Assembly (NCBI RefSeq): GCF_000226115.1
Contig: NC_016460.1
Location: 930,001 to 994,000, forward strand
DNA: 64,000 nt
Origin: Thermothielavioides terrestris NRRL 8126
Lineage: Eukaryota > Ascomycota > Sordariomycetes > Sordariales > Chaetomiaceae
Direction: 5' to 3'
Made by a program: the position numbers and the translations under genes
Notes under the pieces: model-generated
Seen by the model: only the letters and a program-made list of their open reading frames with translations
Told to the model about the DNA's origin: nothing
Database searches by the model: none
Shown here: positions 33,924-44,317 of the stretch, piece after piece
Layout of the letters: each line of letters starts with the position of its first letter
Numbering within the stretch: the stretch's first letter is position 1

Positions 33924-34943
33924 CTAGAATGTGCTCCAATTCCAGTCTCTCGGGACGCTCTGCGCCGCATCGGGTGTGTGCGGCGGCAGGCCGTTGCTGA
34001 GGACCGAGACGGTCGGGGAAGCGGAGATGGGGCTGGCGGGGTTGCTGTTGGTCAGCCGGTGGTGGCGGTCGGCGCCCGGCGCAGCGTCCTGGCTGCCCCG
34101 TTGGCTGTTGTTGCTGCTGGCCAGGTTGCGCCACTGCTTGAACTGCATGTAGCAGTAGCCGCACGCGCGGCTGGGCACGCCGCGGGGGTTGAAGTTGGCG
34201 TCCTGGTCGAGCGGGATCTCGAAGGCGCTGTGCTGGTCGCAGAAGATGTTGCCGCATTTGCGGCAGTGGTGGCGGCGCGTGAAGTAGCTGAAGGTTCGCT
34301 TGCATGCGGGGTGATCGCACATGGTAGACTCCTGGTCGGGCTGCGGCACAGGGGCGTGTTAGCGTCGGGGACGGCGCAGTTGCGCTCGGTGGGGGACAAC
34401 GAGGGGGGAACACACCTTCCAGTGCTCTCGAGTGGGCGCGCCGGTGGGCTTGGGAAACTGGTCGAGGTCCCAGTCGGCGTCGATGCATTTAGCGCTGTCG
34501 CCTGTAGACCGCCTGCTCAGCCGGCCAAACGCGGTCAGGCCGCCGAGGCTCATGAAGCTGCTGTTGGGCCGCAAGTCCTGTTCCGTAAGGCTGTCTTCAT
34601 CATCTTCGGGCTTTGGCCGGGTTGGCGGCTCCTTGGACGGGAACTCGGTTGGTCGGAGCACAGCGGGGACGTAAAGCGGCCGGATCTGGCGCGTGTGGTA
34701 GTAGCTCTTGGATGCTGTCGGTGAGATGCCGCCCGGCGTGCCGAGCGGCGAGACTGGCGAGTTTGGGTATTGCGTCGACATGGGGTAGGCGGTCGAGATG
34801 CCAGATGGTTGAAATGACGTCTGTAGTTGCGAGCGGTACGCATATTGCTGTTGCGGCTGCTGGTGCTGCTGCTGCGCAGAGGCGTAGTAGGGACTTTGTT
34901 GCTGCTGACCGGGGAGTCGCGGCATTACGAAGTCGGTCGCCAT
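33924..34943 (-). CDS. FYVE zinc-finger protein
   Basis: Two exons, 34416-34943 and 33924-34340, give 314 residues. The N-terminal 110 residues are Gln/Pro/Tyr/Ser-rich and look disordered. A FYVE finger occupies about residues 174-243: the WxxD element (W-K-P-D) is split by the intron, followed by CDHPAC, the phosphoinositide-binding basic motif RRHHCRKCG, FCDQHS and ACGYC. These pairs make up the eight zinc ligands. FYVE fingers bind PtdIns3P, so endosome or vacuole membrane recruitment is expected. No second catalytic or RING domain is visible, so it is neither Fab1 nor Pib1-like in full. The C-terminal tail is Ser/Pro-rich. The start is the ATG giving MATDFVMPRL; the in-frame extension upstream begins at GTG. 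Confidence 0.85.
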
Positions 34944-36778
34944 GGGCGAATGTGGCGTCGGTGGTGATGCTGGTGGTTGGGGGTATTGCACACGCGACGA
35001 TACCAGCGATAAGGTAACTTATCCGTCGGTATTCCGCAGTTTACGAAACAATGGGGTGCAACGGACTTCAGACGGACAGTGGGGGTCAAGCCGGCGGCGC
35101 CCGTGCCAACTTCGAACCAGCACCTAGATGCAACACGAGGGAGAGACCTGAGAGGTAGGAGGAGGTCGTCTCTGTAAAAAGGAGGAGAAGGGCGACGTCG
35201 TCGGTGGATGTCTTGTAGTCGGGGGACCAGCCAGTGGCAAAGAGGCGGGAGGTATCCGAAATCGACACGACCACCAACACCACAGTGATCCCCCAATGGT
35301 GCGGCAACTGGGGAGGACGTGAGGCAGCTTCTGAGAGGTGAGGGGTGACGCAGCGATTAATCACCGAGCTGCAATTCAGATAACGTCGTTGCGTTTACTG
35401 TGTAGGCAGGAGAGCGCCTGAAGGGAGAAGAGCAGGGCAACGCCAGCAGCAAGGCACCAAAGTCACGACAGGAAGACAAGCCGCCAGAGGGTCAAGACGG
35501 CGCCAGAGGGCGTTGGTTCTCTTTTCTTTTTATGAGTGGGTCGAACCAGAGTGAACTCACCCGGGATCCCGCACTTGGGAGCACCAGATCTCCCGGGCTG
35601 GGCGAAAGTAGCGGTGGAACCGAAGTGAAGAAGCCGTGGAAGGAAGGAAGCCGTCCGCTCGTGAAACCCCGGCCCCGGCCCCTGTCGCCGACTTGAACGG
35701 CAAGTGCTCTCATGCTTCTCTGCAGCCTGGCTGCGATGTCCCCCTCTCAAAGTGCGATCCGTGTGCATCGAGGGCATATGCACCCTCGTTCTTGCGAATG
35801 GTCCAGACTGACCTCGCAAGTGCATCGTGATACAATATAGAGAACGGAGAAGGTTCACGCGCTCCTTTGACCACTGTCTTCCTCGGATGTTGTGTGCTTG
35901 GACGGTCCTACTGGACTGTCTCCTAACTTGGTGCCGTTACATGCGCCTTGAGCAGAAAGTACCGCGCTCCACCGACCCAGAGACCCTGATCCTTGCCACA
36001 TACCGACAGAAGCCCGGTCAAGGCCTGGAATGCCCTCACTCAAAGGACCCTCGTTTGTTCTTCCAAGCGTCTGTAGCTGACTCGACATGCGACATGAAGA
36101 GATGGAGAGAAGCCCAGGCTCCGTCAGAAAGGACCATCTGAACTAATACACAGCAGAAGTTCCGGAGTTAGGTAGTCAGCCCTCTGGAGTTGAACCTCGC
36201 TCTCGCGCAAACTCCTGATGATAACCTCCGCTCACGGCAAGCAAAACTTGCAAATATCGGGTCAATGCGGAATAGCGTAACTAACTACCTGCATATGCAC
36301 TTAATGCTAACAGCTTGGTCCGGGATGGAGGGCCGCCCGGCGGCGGGGAAGCTTTTGGCCGAGCCTCTGATTGCCCCTTCTGGTCCAGACCCTGGCCAAC
36401 ACGCCGACCGCCGACCGCCGACCGCTGACGACTCCTGGATGAGGCAGCCACCAAACGACATCGCGCTCAAGACGAATCACCAAACCACATCATCATTGAG
36501 GAAGTTCACAAATCTTCGTTATTTGTGCGACCGAGCTCTTTACGCGACCGGCAATCCGACGACAAAGAAAACTTGGTACGAGCCACGAACCCAGCCTCGA
36601 GCCGCCCCCGTCCGAGACGCCCCACATTCCCGAGCAGTGCCGGAGCCCATCGCCGACCCCGACGAACCTCGCGCCAGATTCCTTTGCCGGCGAGCGCTCC
36701 AGTAGCCGTCCGATTGCCGCGCCGTAATCCCGCTCCGGGCCGCCATTACTGATACTGAAACGATCGTCCACCGCCGCC
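34944..36778. promoter_or_regulatory. Divergent promoter region, FYVE / YKT6
   Basis: 1.8 kb between head-to-head genes. It contains a short CCGACCG tandem repeat near 36404-36425 and no supported gene. Confidence 0.4.
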
Positions 36779-37566
36779 ATGAAGCTCTACTACGTCGGTG
36801 TACGTCACCCCCGTCTCTGCGCTCTGGGGGGCTGCTCGGGGCTGCTGGAGGCTGCTGGCTAACGGCGGGCCAGGTCCTTGACAACTCGAAGAAGCCCGCG
36901 GTGCAGTTATGCGCGGCACACGAGCTCAGCGACTTTTCCAGGTTCACCAGAAACGAATATGGAAACTTCATGACCATGATCAGCAAGACCGTGGCCGAGC
37001 GCACGAATCCCGGCCAGAGGCAGAGTGTTGAGGAGCAGGGTACGTTGCGAGCGACAAGAAGGGACTCGGCATGACTATGGACCGTGTTGACTTGTGGCCA
37101 GACTACGTTGTGCACTGCTACGCCCGGACCGAAGGCGTCGCCGGCGTGATCATTACCAAGGACTACCCGCACATCGCGGCGCACAGTGTTCTCTCCAAGC
37201 TCATGGACCAGTTCCTCTCCGAGGTCCCCCTTTCCACCATCCGCGCCGCCACCAAGGACGGCGATGTCTCGTTCCCGGCTGTGCAAGACTACCTGAACAA
37301 CTACCAAGATGCGAACCAAGCGAGCAGCATCGCCAAGATCCAGCGGGAACTGGACGAGACTAAGATTATCCTGCACAAGGCTATCGACAGTGTCTGTCTT
37401 GCTCGTGCCTGAACCTCTAGCGTACTATCATTCTAACCCTATCCAGGTTCTACAACGTGGCGAGAAGCTCGATGATCTGGTCGCCAAGAGTTCCGACCTG
37501 AGCGCGCAGAGCAAGATGTTCTACAAGTCGGCCAAAAAGCAAAACTCATGCTGCGTGGTGATGTAA
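36779..37566 (+). CDS. YKT6: R-SNARE Ykt6
   Basis: A lipid-anchored SNARE acting in ER-Golgi, Golgi, vacuolar and autophagosome fusion. Four exons, 36779-36799, 36874-37039, 37102-37391 and 37447-37566, give 198 residues, the usual length. Residues 1-135 form the longin domain ([35 protein letters not shown]). The R-SNARE motif follows from about residue 138 ([20 protein letters not shown]) with the zero-layer Arg in QRGEKLDDL. The C-terminus NSCCVVM is a CAAX box (CVVM, farnesylation) preceded by a second Cys that is palmitoylated in Ykt6. There is no membrane helix, as expected. All introns are in the conserved phase and the last exon encodes the second half of the SNARE helix. Confidence 0.95.
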
Positions 37567-39473
37567 GTGGTGGAGCAGGAGTCAGCAACTGGACACGTCC
37601 TCCGCTCTTGGGAAGAAGAGAAACCTTCTTCCCAAAGCTACACCACTCGGGTCCCGGACAGGTACTGCCCGCTCTTCCAGTCTGTGCTCGGTCGTTTTGT
37701 GGAGGCGGAGGCGCTGCAGCCCTGGATGGCTTGCGTTATGTCCGTCTCTTCCAACCGACACACGGGACAGGAAGCTTGGCCGTGGCATCACCGGGCGTCT
37801 TTCTACGACCATCTGTCTCCCACGGCGCCTGGCTCAGAGTACCGAGAGTCTCTTCTTTTCGACTACCATTTGGGTATTGTGGGCGGGCTGTTGTCTGAGT
37901 GATATCAGACGCAAGACACGAGGCGGATGTGGGATATTGATACCTCAACGAATATAGCAATCATCAACCCTAACCTTCGCGTGTACTATTTCTCGGCGAA
38001 TGCATAGTTATATGCAACTTATTTATTGTGCGGGTATTAATGCAGCCTCCTGCCGGACATGCCGCATATGCATAACTACGTGTAGCATTTTATGCGATTA
38101 CCGGTAGCTAGTCGCTTAACGCGGCCCCTCTCAGGTAAGGTAGCGGACACTACACTAATTTCAGCATCCCATCTGCGACTCAGGTATGCACGGTCCTTGC
38201 CTGACGTCCTCCGGTTACACTGCATTTCTGATGACACGCTGCTACCGCGAGAGCCGCAAGTCTCGCCGCCCTTCCCCTCCCTCCCATGTCGGGTCTTTTT
38301 GTCCGTTCTCCATTCGGTTGACTGAATCATGACAAACGCAGATCAGCCTGTGGGTATCCGTATTCCGTACCGCTTTTGGTAATTCAATACGGAATACGAC
38401 ACTACACTACTGTGTAGGTCGGCCGGTCTGCAGGTGAATTCGTTTGTGCTCTGCTGCTCTGCTGCTCCGCTGCCCTGCCAGTATGTAAGACGGCGATTTG
38501 TTAGTCCTTGCTAACGGAGGATAGTGATGACTGACTACGGAATACACTACCTAACACCGCCGTTCATTACCGGAGTCGGGTCCGACGACAAGCAGAGAGA
38601 GTCAGGAGCACAGGGGGGGGGGCGCTTGGCCATGCCCTGTTCCGCCAAGACGGCAGGCTGCTTGGGTCCCACCGCTCGGTGAAAGGGGGATAAATTAACC
38701 CTCTGGTGATTGGCTGAGAGAGAGAAAAGGTTATCCTTAACTCGTGATTGGTCAAGGGAAGCTGCCAATAGGATCTCTTCTCTTTGTCAGGGCCCATTCT
38801 CAACTTCGAAGCGATGATGCGGGCCTGGTCGGGTTCCTCTTCGTCTCAAGCGGAGACGCGGATCCCATTGACCTGCTCCAGATGACAGCTGCACAACATC
38901 GGTGCGGGAAACCAAGGTTCTGGCGATTGGATCTCTATCTTCTTACACTGCGTCACTTTTACGATTGGTGAAAGGCAGGCGGCTGCATGTCGAACTCGCA
39001 TTCTGCACAGAGCTTGTCATCGGCGTTGGAGCCGTTGGTTCTCATTACGTCACGGCAACGGCGAGACTGGCCAGTTGGGTTGCAGCCGTCCCCATTTGGA
39101 GCCCCATCGATGTGCGGGAGGTGTCGAGGCCTTCGATGGAACTTCCTCGATCTGGAGCAGAGGCGATGGATGCCGATGTCGCGTGCTTCCGATGTTGCTT
39201 GGAATGGAAAAAACGAGGGACTGGATTGAAGGTGGGAAGAGGAGACTGGAAAGGCAACCCATGAGGCATGAGAGGCTGTTGACGACGGCCCTGTCGAACT
39301 TCCTGTCTCCAAGATGTGTTACCCCTTTGCAAAGTAAACACGTCCCGTCTGTCTACGTATCTTTCCTTCCATTGGGGAGAATCGCCAGGATCAGTGGCCT
39401 CCGAGGGGTTTCAGATGTTATCTTTCCTTGTAACACAGCCGTCGTTGGTCCCCTGAGCATGCTGCTGCCCCCG
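37567..39473. other. Convergent intergenic region, YKT6 to cnxABC
   Basis: 1.9 kb between converging genes, containing a perfect 10-bp inverted repeat at 38360-38397 (listed). No supported gene; the long plus-strand frame reaching 40082 is antisense to the MoaC exon. Confidence 0.4.
38360..38397. repeat. Perfect 10-bp inverted repeat
   Basis: GTATTCCGTA at 38360-38369 and TACGGAATAC at 38388-38397, with an 18-nt loop. A related repeat is at 50188-50215. Confidence 0.7.
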
Positions 39474-41907
39474 TCAACCCCTATCATCTCTCTCGCCCTC
39501 AACCCACCGTCCACTCTTGCCTCCCTCCTTCAGCACCACCCTCAGCCCCTCAATCACCATCCCCTTATCCACCGCCTTGCACATATCATAGACCGTCAAC
39601 GCCGCGACGCTTGCGGCCGTGAGGGCCTCCATCTCGACGCCCGTCTTGCCGTCGCAGGACACCGTCGCGGTAATTTCAATCTCGGTCGCCTCCTCTTCCT
39701 CCTTCTCCTCCTCCTCCTCCGCCGCCGCCGCCGCCGCCGCCGCTCCTCCTCCTCCTTCTCCCCCTCTCTCACCATCCGCACTCCCCTTCCCCTTCCCCTT
39801 CCCCCTCTCCCCAGACACAAACCGGAGCTCGACCTCGGCATGCGTCAGCGCGACGGGGTGGCACAGCGGGACGAGGTCGGGCGTGCGCTTGGCGGCCATG
39901 ATGCCGGCGATGCGCGCCGCGCCGAGCACGTCGCCCTTCTTCATCTGGTTGGCGCGGACGAGGGCCGGCGCGAGCGGCGAGGAGAAGCGCACGCGGCACC
40001 GGGCCCGCGCGACGCGCTTGGTCGCCGCCTTGTCCGCGATCGAGACCATGTGCGCGGCGCCGGAGCCCGTGACGTGGGTTAATCTGGGGCTGGGGCTGCC
40101 GCTGGCGCTGGGGGTCGCGCTGGGGTTGTCTTTTCCTGCAGGTGAGGAGGGGAAGGAGGAGGAGGAAGAAGAAGAGGAAGAGCGGCGCGGGGAGGTTGAG
40201 AAGAGGCGGGGTTGGTGCGCGCTGGCATGGCTGGGAACGGTGAGGCTGGGTGCTAGGGGAAACGGGAGGGTTTTCTTGTATGGCGAGGGGGTTGGGCATA
40301 GCCCGGCTTCCTGCCATCGCAGGTGAGTCCGAGGAAGGCGCTTGCAGCTCGCTGACGGATCTACAGTTGTTCTATTTAGCTATGTTCCACACGTCGCCTC
40401 CAGGCCTTGAGGTATCCAACAAGATGCAATGTGCCCGACTGATGCAAGATGCAATGCCGCCAAACTCCGACTCAATGCAAGAACGACATCTAAATAAACA
40501 GAGGAAAGCTTGTCACCCACCAATTAATATCATCGGCCGGTTCTTCATGTTTTCTAGCTCGCCAATCCCAGCATGTTTCGCCTTCTTCCTCTTGACAGCC
40601 ATGCCAATGACATTGAGAAGCTCTTCAGAGTTGGGCAACACAAGTGGTTGAGGGCTGTCCGGCGCGAGGCTTCCTTTGCTCCTCAGAGCGGCCTGTTGGA
40701 GCGATTCCAAGGCTGCCTCGTCGATCGGCTCGCCCCCGTTCAGCTTTCGTATGACGTCTCGCAACGAGACCTCGGCGTTGCCGAAAAGGCACACCTTCAA
40801 GTTCCCGTCGCTAGTGATTCGGAGTCTGTTGCACGTGCCGCAGAAGTTGTGCGTCATGCTCGTGATAAAGCCGATCTTGCCCACAAACCCGGGCACCTGG
40901 AAAGTCTTGCTCGTATCGTTCTTGTGGTCCTTGGCCCTCTGCAGGTCCGGATACCGGGAGCGGATCAGGTCCAACATCTCCTGGTAACTGAACATCTTGC
41001 CCTCGCTCCACTTGTTGCCGTCGAAAGGCATGTACTCGATGAAGCGCACCTCAACATCTTTGTCCCTGGTAAACTCCACAAACGGGAGAATCTCGCGGTC
41101 GTTCAGGCCGCGCATGACGACGCAGTTAATCTTGAATTTGAGGCCCGCACCGGCCCTATTCAGCTCAAAAATGCGGTCGATGGTCTTCTGGACCGCGCTG
41201 AAGCCCGCTCTCCGCGTCATCAGCTGGAACTGCCAGGGATCCAGCGTGTCGAGCGAGAGGTTGACGCCCGTCAGGCCGGCCTCAACCATGGGTTCGAGCT
41301 TGCGGTGCAACGAGAGCCCGTTGCTCGTGAGACACAACTCTCGCAACCCATGTGCGCGCAGCGCTCCGATTTGCTGCATCAGCGGCACGATATCTCGTCT
41401 GACGGTCGGCTCGCCTCCGGTGAGCCGTATCTTGGTCACGCCCTGCGAGACGAAGAGGGACGAGAGCATGACGATCTCGGGCGTCGTCAGGAGCTCCTTG
41501 GGTGGGGAAAGCGGCACGCCCTCTTCGGGCATGCAGTACAGGCATCGCAAGTTGCACCGCTCCGTGACCGAGATGCGCAGGTAGTCGTGCTGGCGGCGGA
41601 ACGTGTCCGTCAGAAAATCCGAGAAGGGTTTGGCGTCCCGGATGCGGTCCCGACGGGAGGCGAGTGTCGCGCCCACAGGCCTCGGGGCCAGGCCGTCATT
41701 TTCTCTGTCCCGTACTGGAGACTCGGGATCGGCCGCGAACGGGGGGGAACTTGGCGGCGCCACCGGCTCTGAAGTCGGAACTCTGGGAACCGTGGCGGCG
41801 CCAGACGCGGCACATCTCACCTGGGATGAGACAGCCGATTTTCTTGATGCCGCCTGTAGCGCCGTGGGCCAGAGGGCACGGGGGATGCAGCGCCCGGTAG
41901 CTGTCAT
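39474..41907 (-). CDS. cnxABC: Molybdenum cofactor protein, MoaA-MoaC fusion (MOCS1-like)
   Basis: Converts GTP to cyclic pyranopterin monophosphate, the first step of molybdenum cofactor synthesis. Exon 1, 41907 down to 40521, encodes a basic Ser/Ala-rich presequence (possibly mitochondrial) and the radical-SAM MoaA domain. Cys118, Cys122 and Cys125 form CxxxCxxC (CNLRCLYC); LTGGEPTVR follows, and the second cluster is FCGTCNRLR with a further Cys in KVCLF. Exon 2, most likely 40351-39474, encodes a linker (RLFSTSPRRSSSS) and the MoaC domain (THVTGSGAAHMVSIADK, PLCHPVALTHAEVE, CDGKTGVEMEALTAASVAAL). The model gives 754 residues. A Gly/Ala/Glu-rich insert of about 45 residues (roughly 636-682) interrupts MoaC. 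The donor GTGGGT at 40520 lies within the codons for a terminal Gly-Gly. The acceptor CGTCAG (to 40352) keeps the frame; an alternative is GGAAG at 40307. The fusion matches Aspergillus cnxABC and human MOCS1. Confidence 0.92.
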
Positions 41908-42585
41908 TCTTTGGCTTCAGCTGTTTTTGGTATGGGTTTGCGTGGAACCGCTCGGTACGGCGTGGCATGTCGCGGCATCCAGCGTGTTCTTACGAGCCAA
42001 GTTTATGTTAGTTGTTCACTCCGCACCATGTACGGATACTGTACGGAGTATCATTTAGGTAGTTGGAATCCAAGCCGCGAGCGCCAGTGACATCACCAAT
42101 CATGCTTGCCGGAGATCGGAAATGGAGAACTCGACTCTCACTAATCCGTACACGCGGGGGTGAGTCAGCAGAAGGGCGTGGAGGTCTCCGCGGGCAGAAG
42201 CGGACACAATCGGCGTTCTGGTTTGGGTGGTGGTTGGTAGGTGGGGTCAGTTACCTATTGTAGAGGCACCTAAACTCACCTGGACCTGAACCAATGAGAG
42301 AGGGCACCGTCCGAACAGCAGACCTCGGTGCTTGGTCGTCGCCTGCAATGTCGCGTTGCTTGTTTGTGGTTACCTTATCCACACTCACCCAGTCTGGAAG
42401 CCACATCTTTGGCTGCTCCTGTCCACGTTTTGGAAGGGGAAGGCGCGAGCCTTGGCTGACGCCCTGACGCAGTACGGAATATGGTAGTAGGGAGCTACCG
42501 AGGTTGGGCTTGCACTCCCGGATTAATTCACTTCGTCTTCCTGGCCTGGTTTCCTGCGTCGGCCTGATGCCTGGAACTTCCCACA
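41908..42585. promoter_or_regulatory. Divergent promoter region, cnxABC / WDR8
   Basis: 678 bp between head-to-head start codons. It contains a GTACGGA...GTACGGA direct motif at 42028-42049. No gene seen. Confidence 0.45.
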
Positions 42586-44317
42586 ATGCAGTTCTCAAGG
42601 CCACTCAGATGTAAGATGAGCCGCAATTGAACTACATTAATAACCGATCAGTCCACCCGCACGGCGTCAGCGTCATTTTCTGGAGTCAAGGCTGACTCTT
42701 CGTGACAGCTTCTGCCCACTCGCTTCCAAGCCCTAATGGCAGACATGTCGCGACTGCATTTTCGTCCGTTATCAATGTCCGCGCCGTGGCCGGGCTCGAC
42801 GTGGTCAATGTGATCAGGCTGGGTCAGGATTTCGCCGGCCCCGTGCTTAGTTTTCAGTGGTCGCCGTCTTCTCGCCTCCTGCTCATCGCCGACGCCGAGC
42901 AGGTGCGAGTGGTGTCTGCGCTGGACGACAGCTTCAGTGCCACCATCCGAAACTATACTGTCGCCGGCACGAAGCCGGCATATATTGGCTTTGGCGCCTC
43001 AGACGCCGAGATCTGTGTCATCTCCCAGTTCGGGCTCAAATTTTCGGTCGTGGATCTGGCGTCGTCCAAGGCGAGCGAGATTGGCAGTCCCAAGCTCTCT
43101 GCTCCCTCGTCCGCGCCCAGGTGTTTTTCTTTCCGACCCGAGACACGTCATCTCGCGCTGCTGACCAGGGCCGCGGGTAAGGACATGGTGAGCATCCACG
43201 GCTATCCGACGAGGGAGCTGCAGAGGTCGTGGGCGCCCGACACGGTCGACGCCCAGGGCCTGGCCTGGAGCCCGGACGGCAGGTGGCTTGTTGTATGGGA
43301 CTCGGCTGCCCTCGGTCACAAGGTTGTCTTTTATACTTCTGACGGCCATGTCTTCAAAACCTGGACAGGTCCAGCCAACCCGCCCCCGGAAGACAAAGAT
43401 TTTGCGCTCGGGCCGGGCGTCAAAACGATGCAATTTTCTGCAGATGCCCGGCATCTCGCCATCGGTGATTCCAGCCGGTCTGTGACCCTCCTCGACATGG
43501 CGTCTGTCACCGAGACAATGCGGCTGCGACATCCGAAAACTCTTGCCCCTCGGGAGACACTTCAGGTGAGCGGCAAGACCGACACTCCCGATTCCCGCGT
43601 CTGCCTCCACTGACCTCGCCGTGGCAGGTCTGGCAAGAGCAGATTGGGGTCTCACAGGCGGGGCCCGTCATCCACACGTTTCTGCGAGCCACGCAGCTGA
43701 TCTCCCCAGCGCCTGCTCCACGAGACCAGGCAGAACAGGGCCTTGGATGCGCCTCGATTCTGTTTGATCCTTCTTCGGCCCTCGTCGCCACACGGTTAGA
43801 TGACTCTCCGGGCACGGTCTGGATCTGGGATGTCCAGGTCTCAGAGCTCCGTGCCGTCCTCCTCTTTCACGGAAATGTCGCAAGCCTCTCCTGGCACCCC
43901 CATATCGCGGAAACTCTGCTCGTCAGATGCGAAGGTGACCACTACAATGGCTTGGTTTTCGTATGGGACCCCCTCTCCGAAGGACCGCGCTCCGTCGACT
44001 TTGGCCAACACTGTCCTGGCACCGGGTTTGGCGGTAAGTCGCGGACACTGTGGCTTGGACTCGACGCTTCCCTCCCCCCGTCCATTTTTTTCTCGGATGC
44101 CCACAGGTACATACTTGCCTGTCTTGGCGAGACGGACCAAGGCCCGGCTCCGTGGGGTGACGGTGACCCATTAATGCCGGAGTCGGGCTTATCAGCAGGA
44201 AGGCGCGAGGAGTCGCCGCTTGAACTGGTCCCGGCACCTGGGAACGGACTCGAGGTCCCAGACCTGGACGAGGACGGTTACAGCGAGCTAGAGGACACCT
44301 TCATCCACAAGCGATAG
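42586..44317 (+). CDS. WDR8: WD-repeat protein WDR8/WRAP73 family
   Basis: A beta-propeller protein of the WDR8/WRAP73 family, which acts at spindle pole bodies or centrosomes (fission yeast Wdr8 with Msd1; Aspergillus An-WDR8 with TINA). Three exons, 42586-42610, 42709-43565 and 43628-44317, give 523 residues. The short first exon supplies MQFSRPLR and joins SSAHSLPSPNGRHVATAF, restoring the family start. Repeat strands are visible as VLSFQWSPSSRLLLIADAE, GLAWSPDGRWLVVWDS, TMQFSADARHLAIGDSS and GTVWIWDVQVSELRAVLLFH. A GTAAGT at 44034 looks like a donor, but removing 44034-44106 breaks the frame, whereas reading through keeps IFFSDAHRYILACLGE. I therefore leave it unspliced. The acidic C-terminus (DLDEDGYSELEDTF) is typical. 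Confidence 0.85.

Noticed and set aside
10573..37566. Possible trafficking gene cluster (delta-COP, Sip3-like, FYVE, YKT6)
   Set aside because: The genes are interspersed with unrelated housekeeping genes, on both strands, and are single-copy core genes; co-location looks accidental.
39075..40082. Plus-strand frame of 335 codons
   Set aside because: Mostly antisense to the MoaC exon and its low-complexity insert.
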